The notes under the pieces are model-generated. The model saw only the letters and a program-made list of their open reading frames with translations. It made no database searches and had not been told where the DNA came from. Below are positions 1 through 7,544 of a DNA stretch of 64,000 nucleotides, piece by piece. Source of the DNA: Actinomadura violacea. Its GTDB lineage: Bacteria; Actinomycetota; Actinomycetes; Streptosporangiales; Streptosporangiaceae. Location: contig NZ_JAGEPF010000033.1 in NCBI RefSeq assembly GCF_017573465.1, positions 61,904 to 125,903 of the forward strand. Direction: 5' to 3'. The stretch's first letter is position 1, and each line of letters opens with the position of its first letter. A program made the translations under genes and the position numbers.

Positions 1-778
1 GCGTGACCGTCTCGTGCAGGACGCGGCCGAGCGCGTCGATCAACCGTTCCGGCCGGGTGGGCTCCCCTCCACCGCGCCCGGACCGGTATAGGCCGTAGAC
101 GGCGCGGGCCTCGGTGAGCGCCTCGGACGCGGCGCGCCGCCGCTCCTCCCAGTCGGGCATCCGGGTGACGGCGAGCAGGTCGGGGTTGGTGAGCTCGACG
201 GCGTCCAGCGGGCTCGGGTCGGGCGCGCCGACGTCCTGCGCGACGGCGTCGAGCGCCTCGGCGACGCGGTCGGCGGCGTCGGCGAGGGCCTCGCGCAGCG
301 GCCGCAGCCGCCGCACCGGCCACGGGACGAGCAGCAGGCCCATGGTGAGGAGTCCGCCGATCAGCTCCAGCAGGCCGACGCCGATGACGTCCGCGGACGG
401 CGGCCGGATCGCGCTCAGCAGCACCGCGAGCCCGGCGGTCGACCCGATCCGGGGGACCGCGACGCCGAGCGCGATCAGCGGCGGCACGACGATCACCGCG
501 GGCCAGGTGTGCCCGCTGAGCAGGCCGCCGACCGCGGACCCGATCGCGACCATCAGCACGCCGCTCGCGAGGTCCCGCGCCCGGTTCCCGTACGGGCCCT
601 CCGGCGCGCGCAGCGCGACCAGGTACGCGCCGAGGGCGATCATCGAGCCCTGCGCGGCGCGGCCCGTCAGCGATCCGACCAGCAGCGGGATCGCCATGGC
701 GAGGGCCGCCGCCAGCCCATAGAACGGCGCCGACTGCCCGTTGATCTGGGCGTACGCCGACCGCGCACGCTTCAGCAC
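1..778 (-). CDS. FUSC-family integral membrane protein, C-terminus beyond the window
   Basis: The reverse strand is open from a GTG at 778 to the window edge, giving at least 259 residues without a stop. Translation shows a short basic start (VLKRARSAYAQ), then four to five hydrophobic segments in the first ~150 residues (for example LAAALAMAIPLLVGSLTG and ASGVLMVAIGSAVGGLL), then a charged soluble helical part. This resembles the N-terminal half of the FUSC/YccS-like group of aromatic-acid exporter-type proteins. A GGGAAGG box lies about 12 nt before the GTG. Substrate cannot be read from the sequence. The family call rests on membrane pattern and the P-x-G-N-R motif after the second pair of helices, so it is moderate. 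Confidence 0.6.
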   Translation of the reverse strand, partial: MLKRARSAYAQINGQSAPFYGLAAALAMAIPLLVGSLTGRAAQGSMIALGAYLVALRAPEGPYGNRARDLASGVLMVAIGSAVGGLLSGHTWPAVIVVPPLIALGVAVPRIGSTAGLAVLLSAIRPPSADVIGVGLLELIGGLLTMGLLLVPWPVRRLRPLREALADAADRVAEALDAVAQDVGAPDPSPLDAVELTNPDLLAVTRMPDWEERRRAASEALTEARAVYGLYRSGRGGGEPTRPERLIDALGRVLHETVT

Positions 779-900
779 CGCTCCGGCTCGCCTTCCCGAC
801 TCGTCCCGCCGGTCCCGGCGGGTGCCGGGGACCGCACACCGCCACTCCTACCCCGAAAACCCCCACGGTGATCGTTGCGGGGCGGGCGGCGTGCGCGGAT

Positions 901-1389
901 TCACAGGTAGGCGGCGGTCTCCCGCACGGTGCCGAAGCGGGGGAAGATCCGGCGGACCGCGAACTCGTGCTCCTCGGCGGCGAAGCCGGACATCGCGTCG
1001 GAGACGAACTCGACCTCGTAGCCGTGGTCGCTCGCCGCCCGCGCGGACGACTCGACCCCCATCGTCGTGACGAGCCCGCCGAACACCAGGGTGGTCGCGC
1101 CGCGCTCCTGGAGGCGTTCGTGCAGGTCGGTGCCGTGGAACGCGCCGACGGCCCGCTTGGCGACGAGGATGTCGCCGGGCTCGGCGAGGCCGTCGGCGAG
1201 CTCGCTGCCGGGAGGCTGCCGCGGCACGCCCGGCCGCTTGACCCGGACGAGCGCCACCGGGAGGCCCCGCGCCCGGAACGCCGCCGCGAGGGACCGGCAC
1301 CGGTCGAGCACCTCGTCACCGGTGTGCGGGGCGACGGGGAGGGCGACGATGCGGGGCATCAGGTCGATGAGCACGAGTGCGGAGGGCAT
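901..1389 (-). CDS. Isochorismatase-like hydrolase lacking the catalytic cysteine
   Basis: 162 aa with the isochorismatase/nicotinamidase fold: Asp9 in VLIDLMP, Lys78 in VAKRAVGAF and the helix GLVTTMGVESSARAA. In cysteine hydrolases of this superfamily the residue at position 111 is the nucleophilic Cys (pattern TDVCVE); here it is Gly (TTMGVE). A Gly at this place is known in true isochorismatases such as EntB and PhzD, which hydrolyse a vinyl ether without a nucleophilic Cys. The gene is divergent from the VOC gene at 1461, with 71 nt between the starts. No siderophore or phenazine genes are nearby, so substrate is unknown. Confidence 0.8.
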   Translation of the reverse strand: MPSALVLIDLMPRIVALPVAPHTGDEVLDRCRSLAAAFRARGLPVALVRVKRPGVPRQPPGSELADGLAEPGDILVAKRAVGAFHGTDLHERLQERGATTLVFGGLVTTMGVESSARAASDHGYEVEFVSDAMSGFAAEEHEFAVRRIFPRFGTVRETAAYL

Positions 1390-1460
1390 GATCGTTACCT
1401 TAGATCCGGCCCGCGCCGGATTTGACCCTGACGTCGCAGGAGGGCCGACGATCGGGGGCC

Positions 1461-1952
1461 ATGAGCGAATTCATCAGCCCCGTCCCCCTGCCGGGGCCCG
1501 ACGCGAAGCCCGCGGACGTCTACCACGAGATCTACCCCATGCCGATGTTCGTGACCGTGCCGACCCGCGACCTTGCCGAGTCCCGGGACTTCTGGATGCG
1601 CGGGCTCGGCTTCGTCGACCTGTTCTCCGTCCCCGGCCAGATCACGCACCTGCGGCGCTGGGCGTTCCAGGACGTCCTCCTGGTACCCGGCGAACCGGCG
1701 GCCGCGGCGCCGGCGGTGGGCGTCAGCTTCGCCTGCGTGCTGAGCCAGCTCGACGAGATCGCCGCCCGCTGCGAGGAGCTGGTGCCGGGCTGCACGAGCG
1801 GGCCGGAGGACAAGCCGTGGAACTCCGTCGAGCTGGAGGTCGTCACGCCGGAGAACGCGCGGGTCGTGATGACGGCCGCCAGGCCGCTCGACCCGGACGG
1901 GCCGCAGGCCGGCTGGATGCGCGAGATGGGCATCGAGGTCCCGCAACCGTGA
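1461..1952 (+). CDS. VOC (glyoxalase/bleomycin-resistance) family protein
   Basis: 163 aa. After a 30-residue leader the protein has a beta-alpha-beta-beta-beta VOC unit: FVTVPTRDLAESRDFWMRGLGF, then LRRWAFQDVLLVPGE, and a C-terminal half with SVELEVVTPENARVVMTAA. Such proteins bind small hydrophobic ligands or a metal; function here is unassigned. ATG 1461 was chosen over an upstream in-frame TTG-like start at 1422 because protein similarity to the family begins after it. The stop TGA (1950-1952) overlaps a GTG in frame with the next gene, so the VOC protein and the TipAL-like regulator are probably one operon. Confidence 0.85.
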   Translation: MSEFISPVPLPGPDAKPADVYHEIYPMPMFVTVPTRDLAESRDFWMRGLGFVDLFSVPGQITHLRRWAFQDVLLVPGEPAAAAPAVGVSFACVLSQLDEIAARCEELVPGCTSGPEDKPWNSVELEVVTPENARVVMTAARPLDPDGPQAGWMREMGIEVPQP

Positions 1953-1960
1953 GCGCGCAC

Positions 1961-1995
1961 GTCATCGGCCTGGTGCGCGACACTGGGCCGATGAC
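1961..1995 (+). promoter_or_regulatory. 15-bp hairpin/dyad across the ATG of the MerR gene
   Basis: Arms 1961-1975 and 1981-1995 pair over 15 bp as RNA, 13 Watson-Crick pairs plus two adjacent G-U pairs, with a 5-nt loop CGCGA. The outer ten base pairs are perfect (GTCATCGGCC / GGCCGATGAC). The ATG at 1991 lies inside the right arm. As RNA it would bury that start codon; as DNA it could be a MerR operator or the terminator of the VOC gene. If the GTG at 1949 is used, the element lies within the coding start. Confidence 0.5.
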
Positions 1996-2791
1996 GCACG
2001 CCGGGGAGGACGGGCTGACCGTCGGACGCACTGCCGCGCTCGTCGGGGTGAGCGTGAAGACCCTGCACCACTGGGACGCGGTCGGGCTCGTCCGCCCGGG
2101 CGGGCACACCGCCGCCGGGTACCGGGTGTACGCCGACGACGACATCGCCCGCATCCACCGCGTCCTGGTCTACCGGGAGCTGGGCTTCCCGCTCGCCGAG
2201 ATCGCCCGGATCCTCGACGACCCGTCCGCCGACGCCCGCGACCACCTGCGGCGGCAGCGGGCCGAGCTGGAGCGGCGCGCCGGGCGCCTGCGGGAGATGG
2301 CCCGCGCCGTCGACCGCATGCTGGACGCGCTGGACTCCGGGCTGCGGCTGACACCGGAGGAGCAGGTCGAGATCTTCGGCGCGGACTGGCGGCCCGAGTG
2401 GGTCGAGGACGCCCGGGACCGCTGGGGCGGCAGCGCGCAGTGGACGCAGTACGCCGAGCGCGCCGCCGCGATGACCGCGCGGGACTGGAAGGACGTCGCG
2501 GCGCGGACCGAGGCGTTCAACGCCGACCTCGCCGCCGCCCGCCGCGCCGGGACCGTCCCCGGCTCCGCCGAGGCCAACGCCCTCGCCGAGCGGCACCGCG
2601 CGCTGATGGCGACCTATTTCGACTGCACCCACGCGATGCACGCGTGCCTGGGGCGGATGTTCGCCGACGACCCGGGCTTCGCCCGCTACTACGACGCGAT
2701 GGAACCGGGCCTGGCCGGCTGGTTCCGCGACGCCATCTTCGCGAACGCCGAGGCCCGCGGCATCGACCCCGCCACCGCCGTCTGGGAGTGA
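1991..2791 (+). CDS. MerR-family regulator with TipAS drug-binding domain
   Basis: 266 aa. Residues 8-75 are a MerR winged helix (LTVGRTAALVGVSVKTLHHW, then GYRVYADDDIARIHRVLVYRELG), followed by a dimerisation helix (~75-115) and a TipAS-like all-helical C-terminal domain (~130-266, with HRALMATYFDCTHAMHACLG). TipAL of Streptomyces binds thiopeptides through this domain and activates its own promoter; ligand here is unknown. The start could be ATG 1991 or GTG 1949 (14 residues longer), which overlaps the VOC stop as GTGA and has a GAGG box about 10 nt upstream. A strong hairpin covers the ATG. Confidence 0.88.
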   Translation: MTHAGEDGLTVGRTAALVGVSVKTLHHWDAVGLVRPGGHTAAGYRVYADDDIARIHRVLVYRELGFPLAEIARILDDPSADARDHLRRQRAELERRAGRLREMARAVDRMLDALDSGLRLTPEEQVEIFGADWRPEWVEDARDRWGGSAQWTQYAERAAAMTARDWKDVAARTEAFNADLAAARRAGTVPGSAEANALAERHRALMATYFDCTHAMHACLGRMFADDPGFARYYDAMEPGLAGWFRDAIFANAEARGIDPATAVWE

Positions 2792-2794
2792 AAA

Positions 2795-2825
2795 ATCCGG
2801 TCCCCGTCTCTGACGGGGACCGGAT
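2795..2825. terminator. Bidirectional terminator hairpin
   Basis: A perfect 14-bp inverted repeat (2795-2808 and 2812-2825, sequence ATCCGGTCCCCGTC) with a 3-nt loop lies directly after the MerR stop and between it and the converging small gene that ends at 2878. The upstream side starts with an A-run, which would be a T-run for minus-strand transcripts. Confidence 0.8.
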
Positions 2826-2877
2826 CAGAATCAACGTCGTGGGCCCGCCCTGGCGTGCGGGACCGGCCCCGGCGGGT

Positions 2878-2994
2878 TTACTTCTTCTTGGTGAACACGC
2901 GGATGACCAGCTTCGCCGTGGTGGTGATCGCCGTACCGGCGATCTTCCCCATGTCTTCGGCGACCCTCTCCGCGGGCTTCCTGGCCTTGGTCAT
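2878..2994 (-). CDS. Small basic amphipathic protein of unknown function
   Basis: 38 aa from ATG 2994: Lys-rich ends (MTKARKPAERVAEDMG and VFTKKK) around a helix with a hydrophobic stretch (AITTTAKLVIRVF). An AGGGG box about 9 nt upstream favours this start; the frame stays open upstream to ATG 3045 and ATG 3078, but those codons have poor codon bias. Codon usage is less GC-biased than its neighbours. It sits between two strong terminators (2795-2825 and 3128-3156), so it would be a single-gene transcript. No family is recognised. Confidence 0.4.
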   Translation of the reverse strand: MTKARKPAERVAEDMGKIAGTAITTTAKLVIRVFTKKK

Positions 2995-3127
2995 ATCGAT
3001 CATCCCCTGGTTGTCATTCTTGCTGCGGACGACTCTCGACCGCATGTAGTACTGTCGCCGCGCCCGGCCGATCGTCAAGTGAGATGTTGTGGGGCGCGCT
3101 GAGGCCCTGATGAGTGAGAACGAAGCG

Positions 3128-3156
3128 AACCCCCGGCAGCAGTGCTGCCGGGGGTT
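3128..3156. terminator. Terminator hairpin after serB
   Basis: Perfect 13-bp inverted repeat (3128-3140 and 3144-3156, core CCCCCGGCAGC) with a 3-nt loop. It lies about 70 nt downstream of the serB stop on the minus strand, where the stem is followed by the pyrimidine-rich TTCGCTTCGTTCTC. Confidence 0.75.
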
Positions 3157-3223
3157 CTGTGTTGCCGGGAGGTCGGTCCTCGCCTAGGGCCTGTTCCTTG
3201 GCTCAGGTGCGGAGCCGGCGGTG

Positions 3224-4432
3224 CTAGTCGTGCCGGGCGGCGTCGGCCGCGTCGGCGGCCTCGACCTCCTCCCGGGAGATCCCGAGAAGGAAGACGATCG
3301 TGTCGAGGTAGGGGACGTTGACGGCCGTGTCGGCGGCCTGGCGGACGACGGGCTTGGCGTTGTAGGCGACGCCGAGGCCCGCGGCCTGGAGCATGTCGAG
3401 ATCGTTCGCGCCGTCGCCGATCGCGACGGTCTGGCTGACCGGCACCCCGGCCTCCGCGGCGAACCGCCGCAGCGCCGCGGCCTTCCCGGCCCGGTCGATC
3501 ACCGGCCCGGTGACCCGCCCGGTGAGCTTGCCGTTCTCGATCTCCAGCGTGTTCGCCGCCGAGTAGTCGATCCCGAGATCGTCCACGAGGGCGTCGGTGA
3601 CCTGCGTGAACCCGCCGGACACGATCGCGAACTTGTAGTCGAGGCGCTTCAGCGTGCGGACCATGGTGCGGGCGCCCGCGGCGAGCCGCAGCTTCTCGCG
3701 GACGTCGTCGATCGCCGCCGCGTCCAGCCCCGCGAGCAGCGCCACCCGCTCGCGCAGCGACCCCTCGAAGTCCAGTTCGCCGCGCATCGCCGCCTCGGTG
3801 ACCTTCGCGACCTCGTCGAGGCAGCCCGCGTGCTCGGCGAGCAGCTCGATCACCTCGCCTTGGATCAGCGTCGAGTCGACGTCCATGACGATCAGCCGCT
3901 TCGCGCGCCGGCTCAGCCCGCCGTGCTGGACGGCGATGTCGACCTGCTGCTCGGCGGCCTCGGCGGCCAGCGCCGCGCGCAGGGTGTCCGGGTCGGCGCC
4001 CGACACGTCCATCTCGATGCAGGTCACCGGGTTCTGCGCGAGCCGCTCGATCCGGTCGATGTTGGCGCCGTGCGCGGAGATCCGGCCCGCGATCCCGGCC
4101 ATCGCGGCGGGCTTCAGCGGGGCGCCGAGCACGGTGACGTGCAGCCGGCCGCTGCGCTTCGGCATCCGCTTGTTGCGGCCGGTGGACAGCTCGATCTCCA
4201 TGTCGAGATCGTTGGCGACCTTCTCGGCGGCGTTCCACACGCGGCCGATGTCGGCGCCCTCGGTGTAGGCCAGCAGGACCCCGAGGACGAGGCGTCCGCG
4301 GATCACGACCTGCTCGACGTCGGCGACGGTGAGCGGGAACTGGGAGAGTGTGCGGAACAGCCGCGACGTCACGCCGGGGCGGTCGCGTCCGGTGAGTGTG
4401 ATGAGCAGCGTTCGCTGTGCTGACCCGTCCAT
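3224..4432 (-). CDS. serB: Phosphoserine phosphatase SerB
   Basis: 402 aa. Catalyses the last step of serine synthesis, O-phosphoserine to L-serine, in the cytosol. The first ~180 residues carry two ACT-type domains (LLITLTGRDRPGVTSRLF and LHVTVLGAPLKPAAMAGIA), followed by a HAD phosphatase with all motifs: I DVDSTLIQGE, II IVSGGF, III Lys in AGKAAALRRF and IV IGDGANDLDML. This two-ACT plus HAD layout is typical of mycobacterial and other actinobacterial SerB. ATG 4432 is preferred over the in-frame TTG at 4444. No obvious ribosome binding site. It has its own terminator and is not in an operon with the kinase upstream. Confidence 0.95.
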   Translation of the reverse strand: MDGSAQRTLLITLTGRDRPGVTSRLFRTLSQFPLTVADVEQVVIRGRLVLGVLLAYTEGADIGRVWNAAEKVANDLDMEIELSTGRNKRMPKRSGRLHVTVLGAPLKPAAMAGIAGRISAHGANIDRIERLAQNPVTCIEMDVSGADPDTLRAALAAEAAEQQVDIAVQHGGLSRRAKRLIVMDVDSTLIQGEVIELLAEHAGCLDEVAKVTEAAMRGELDFEGSLRERVALLAGLDAAAIDDVREKLRLAAGARTMVRTLKRLDYKFAIVSGGFTQVTDALVDDLGIDYSAANTLEIENGKLTGRVTGPVIDRAGKAAALRRFAAEAGVPVSQTVAIGDGANDLDMLQAAGLGVAYNAKPVVRQAADTAVNVPYLDTIVFLLGISREEVEAADAADAARHD

Positions 4433-4507
4433 AGCTGTCCACAACGGTACCGGTCGCGGCCCACCCTCCGAACCGCAGGTCCGCCATTCGAGACGCCGCG
4501 GCGCCGT

Positions 4508-6166
4508 TCAGCCCTTGATCTTGTAGACGGTGATGTCGTCGAACCCGGCCGACATGGCGGCCGAGGCGTCCGTGCCGCCGCCCGGCGCCGCCTCGAGGCC
4601 GACGTGGCCGTACCCCAGCGGAGCGTCGGCGTCGGTCTTGTCGATCACCCGCGCGCCGTTCACCCAGAGGCGCAGCCGGACCCTCTTCCCGCCGTCCTCC
4701 GCCTCGCAGGCGATCTGGATCTTGTTCGGCCGGCCCTTCCGCAGGCCGGGGACGGTGCCGCTGCGGGCGAACTGCTCGTTGCCCTGCGCCGAGGCGATCT
4801 TGCGGATCACCGCCTCGCCGCCGTCCTTGCGGATCAGGAAGGCGTAGCGCCGGTCGGTGCCGTCGGCGTAGTCCTCGATGCCCCTGCAGTCGGCGCCGTA
4901 CCAGCCGTCGTCCGGCCCGCTGAGGTCGCTGGTCGTGACGGTCAGGAGCACGCGGTCGGCGATCCGGCCGAGGTCCACGGGGGCGGCGGACCACTCGCCC
5001 CTGGACGAATCGGCGTTCACCCAGTACTTGCCGTCCTCGTACCCTTCGCCCCGGTAGCTGTTCTCGTGGGTGTAGGACGTGCCCATCCAGCCGCTGTCCG
5101 TGGAGGCGAAGTCGTCGCCCCACACGCGCGTCACGTTGCCGGGCGGGCTGTCCGAGCCCAGGCCGCCTCCTCGGACGGCGAGCACGACCGCGGCGGCGAC
5201 GACCAGGACGGCCGCGGCCGCCGCACCGGCCAGCAGCGGGCGCCGGTTCCGCCGGGGCCGCGGGTCGACGATCGTCCGGTCCCCCGTCGCCCATTCGGCG
5301 CGGACCGTGGCCTCCAGCGCGGCCGTGTCGTCGGGCTCGACCCCGCCGACCAGCCGCGCGAGCAGATCCCGGACGGACGGGCGCTGCTGCGGGTCCTTGG
5401 CGAGGGCGGCGGCGACGAGGTCCCGCAAGGCGGGGTCGAGGCCGTCCAGCACCGGCTCCCGCGTCTGGATCAGGTGGAACGTCTCGGCGATCGTCCGGCC
5501 CTGGAACGGCGGGCGTCCCGTCCCCGCGTAGGCGACGACGCAGCCCCACGCGAACACGTCGGACGCGTGCCCGGCGGGCTCCCCGAGCAGCACCTCCGGC
5601 GCCATGTAGGACGGGGTGCCGACGAACTGGCCGCTGCGGGTCGGGCCGTCGGAGCCGTCCAGGGGGCGGGCGATGCCGAAGTCGATCACGCGGGGCCCGG
5701 TGGGCGACAGCAGCACGTTCGCCGGCTTCAGGTCGCGGTGCACGACCCCCGCGCCGTGGATGCCGGCCAGCGCGACCGCGACGCCGACCGCGAGGCCCTC
5801 CAGCGCCGACCCGTCCAGCGGGCCCCGGTCCGCGACGGCCCGGTCGAGGCCCGGGCCCTCGATGTACTCGGTGACGAGGTAGGGCGGCCGCCGGTCCAGG
5901 TCGGCGTCGATCACCGGCGCCGTGCAGTACCGCCGCACGCTCCGCGCCGCCTCGATCTCGCGCCGGAACCGCTGGAGCGCCTCGCCCTCCCCGGCCATCT
6001 CCGGGTTGATCACCTTGACCGCGACGGGGCCGCCGCCGGGGCCCTCGGCCAGGAAGACCGTGCCCATCCCGCCCTGCCCCAGCCGCCTGAGGAGCCGGTA
6101 CGGACCGATCCGGCCGGGGTCGTCCGGGCGCAGCGCCTCGCCGGCCCTGTCCGCGTCGAGAGTCAT
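4508..6166 (-). CDS. Membrane Ser/Thr protein kinase with extracellular sensor domain
   Basis: 552 aa. Residues 20-272 form a Hanks-type kinase: glycine loop LGQGGMG (29-35), Lys51, catalytic HRDLKPAN (143-150), DFG (162-164), APE (189-191). A basic stop-transfer stretch (RPRRNRRP) precedes one membrane segment at 311-331. The outer part (~335-552) is a Trp/Tyr-rich beta domain (WGDDFASTDSGW, WVNADSSRGEW, LRLWVNGARVIDK) that looks like a concanavalin/jelly-roll module rather than PASTA repeats. Ligand unknown. Monocistronic by its surroundings; a PP2C phosphatase is encoded 10 kb away at 16489, not in an operon with it. Confidence 0.93.
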   Translation of the reverse strand: MTLDADRAGEALRPDDPGRIGPYRLLRRLGQGGMGTVFLAEGPGGGPVAVKVINPEMAGEGEALQRFRREIEAARSVRRYCTAPVIDADLDRRPPYLVTEYIEGPGLDRAVADRGPLDGSALEGLAVGVAVALAGIHGAGVVHRDLKPANVLLSPTGPRVIDFGIARPLDGSDGPTRSGQFVGTPSYMAPEVLLGEPAGHASDVFAWGCVVAYAGTGRPPFQGRTIAETFHLIQTREPVLDGLDPALRDLVAAALAKDPQQRPSVRDLLARLVGGVEPDDTAALEATVRAEWATGDRTIVDPRPRRNRRPLLAGAAAAAVLVVAAAVVLAVRGGGLGSDSPPGNVTRVWGDDFASTDSGWMGTSYTHENSYRGEGYEDGKYWVNADSSRGEWSAAPVDLGRIADRVLLTVTTSDLSGPDDGWYGADCRGIEDYADGTDRRYAFLIRKDGGEAVIRKIASAQGNEQFARSGTVPGLRKGRPNKIQIACEAEDGGKRVRLRLWVNGARVIDKTDADAPLGYGHVGLEAAPGGGTDASAAMSAGFDDITVYKIKG

Positions 6167-6255
6167 GGCGATCCTGACGAGTCCGGAGAATGTGGGAGCA
6201 CCCTAGTGGGACGGGACGATCCGCCTACCGGTTCGCCCGGATCAGGCCACCGGCG

Positions 6256-7077
6256 TCACCCGACCCGGTGGCCGGGCTCGTCCAGCCAGACGGCCTGGCC
6301 CTCGCGGGTCACCGTCACCCCGTACCGCGCCACGTCCGGCTCGCCCGCCCTGATCCACGCCCGGTCGATCCGCCGGACCTCCTGCTGCGACCCGCGCTGC
6401 CCTCGCACCGACATGAACCCGGAAGGCCCCACGAACCGGCCCTCGGCCGTCCCGTCGTCCCCGACGCGCAGTACCCCGAACGGCGCCTCAGGATGGATCG
6501 TCAGGGTCCACGGCGTCACGATCAGCCCGCCCGGCCTCACCTGCTCCACCCACGCGTACGGGACCTCGCGGACGGCGGCCGTCGCGATCAGCCGGTCGTA
6601 CGGGGCGCCCTGCGGATGGCCGCGCAGACCGTCGCCCGCGACGACCCGCACCGGACGCCCGGCCCGCGCGAGCGCCTCCCGCGCCCGTGTGGCCAGCCCC
6701 ACGTCGATCTCGATCGACGTGACGTTCTGCGTCCCGGCGATGTACGCGAGCAGAGCGGCGTTGAAGCCGGTCCCGGTCCCGATCTCCAGCACCCGCATCC
6801 CCGGGCCCAGTTGCAACGCCTCAAGCATCCGCGCCATGAGGCTGGGCGTGCTGCTCGAACTCGTCGCCCAGAACCCCTTGCCGGCGGCCCTGCCCTCGTC
6901 GACCTGCGTGACGATGGGGTCGTCGGCGCGGCACGCCTCTTGCCAGCGGTCCGGGTCGTCCTGCCGGCGAAGCGGGACGAACCACCCGTCCTCCCGCCGG
7001 AACCAGATCACCTCGGGCACGAACAGGCTCCGCGGAACCGCCTCGAACGCGTCCCGGACGCTTCTCCCGTCCCCCAT
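6256..7077 (-). CDS. PCMT-like SAM-dependent methyltransferase
   Basis: 273 aa, related to protein-L-isoaspartate O-methyltransferases. Features: an N-terminal helix (VRDAFEAVPRSLFVPEV), the TSSSSTPSLMARMLE segment at the place of the family's Ser-rich substrate loop, SAM motif I VLEIGTGTGFNAALL, the acidic SIEIDVGLA after strand 2, and RLIATAAVREVPYAWVEQVRPGG. ATG 7077 has a GGAG box 5-9 nt upstream; the frame is open 56 codons further, but that stretch holds a 14-bp hairpin and poor coding signal, so it was excluded. In actinomycetes many such proteins are repair or peptide-modifying enzymes; no precursor peptide is seen here. Confidence 0.85.
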   Translation of the reverse strand: MGDGRSVRDAFEAVPRSLFVPEVIWFRREDGWFVPLRRQDDPDRWQEACRADDPIVTQVDEGRAAGKGFWATSSSSTPSLMARMLEALQLGPGMRVLEIGTGTGFNAALLAYIAGTQNVTSIEIDVGLATRAREALARAGRPVRVVAGDGLRGHPQGAPYDRLIATAAVREVPYAWVEQVRPGGLIVTPWTLTIHPEAPFGVLRVGDDGTAEGRFVGPSGFMSVRGQRGSQQEVRRIDRAWIRAGEPDVARYGVTVTREGQAVWLDEPGHRVG

Positions 7078-7125
7078 GACATCTCCGTTGTACAAGCCGC
7101 CCCACCACCGCACCGCAAAGCCCGA

Positions 7126-7155
7126 GGCGCCCCGGAGCCACGGCTCCGGGGCGCC
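7126..7155. terminator. Hairpin upstream of the PCMT-like gene
   Basis: A perfect 14-bp GC-rich inverted repeat (7126-7139 and 7142-7155, GGCGCCCCGGAGCC) with a 2-nt centre lies 49 nt before the methyltransferase start. It may end readthrough from the two-gene unit above or act as an upstream regulatory hairpin. No T-tract follows. Confidence 0.5.
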
Positions 7156-7255
7156 CCTCCCAGGCGTCGGGGGAACGCCGGGAACGGACCGCCCTCCAAG
7201 GCGGCCCTGACCCGCGCCGGACGACGAGGGGGACGCGTCCAACACGAGCGCTCTT

Positions 7256-7319
7256 CGTTGACTTGCGGCGTGTCGTCCTTAAAAGCGGCCGGATAAGGCC
7301 GACACGCCGCAACTCAACG
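7256..7319. repeat. Inverted-repeat element, copy 1
   Basis: 25-nt arms 7256-7280 and 7295-7319 (CGTTGACTTGCGGCGTGTCG start) pair with two mismatches around a 14-nt loop. Nearly the same element recurs at 31858-31921. The stop codon of the 76-aa gene (7314-7316) lies inside the right arm. It probably terminates the two-gene unit 7314-7825. Confidence 0.85.
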
Positions 7320-7544
7320 TGGGCGTGGCCGGTAGAGGTCGCGCAGCGGATCCGTCGGCGCGGCGACGATGAGCGGCGGTGCGTCCGGGAGGTCGTCGCC
7401 CCGCCGATGCCGCGGCCGCGCGGGCCGCCGGCGCGTCGCCAGCAGCGCGCCCGCCACCGCCCCGACCAGCCCGCACACCGCCCCGAAGACCAGGACGACG
7501 AGCGCGACACCTGCGAACCCGCCGGTCACGACCGCCGGGCTCAT
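7314..7544 (-). CDS. Small membrane protein, unknown function
   Basis: 76 aa. One or two hydrophobic stretches at residues 7-38 (VTGGFAGVALVVLVFGAVCG then LVGAVAGALLATRRR), then a proline- and arginine-rich cytosolic tail. ATG 7544 overlaps the TGA stop of the upstream gene as ATGA, so the two are translationally coupled. The TGA stop falls inside the inverted-repeat element 7256-7319. No family recognised; probably works with the 94-aa protein. Confidence 0.65.
   Translation of the reverse strand: MSPAVVTGGFAGVALVVLVFGAVCGLVGAVAGALLATRRRPARPRHRRGDDLPDAPPLIVAAPTDPLRDLYRPRPR

Noticed and set aside
3075..5549. Long minus-strand frame spanning serB and the kinase
   Set aside because: It is out of phase with two genes that carry complete motifs, and its translation is Arg/Pro/Gly-rich, typical of high-GC shadow frames.
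7078..7245. 56-codon N-terminal extension of the PCMT-like gene
   Set aside because: Contains a 14-bp hairpin, lacks homology and the ATG at 7077 has a good RBS.
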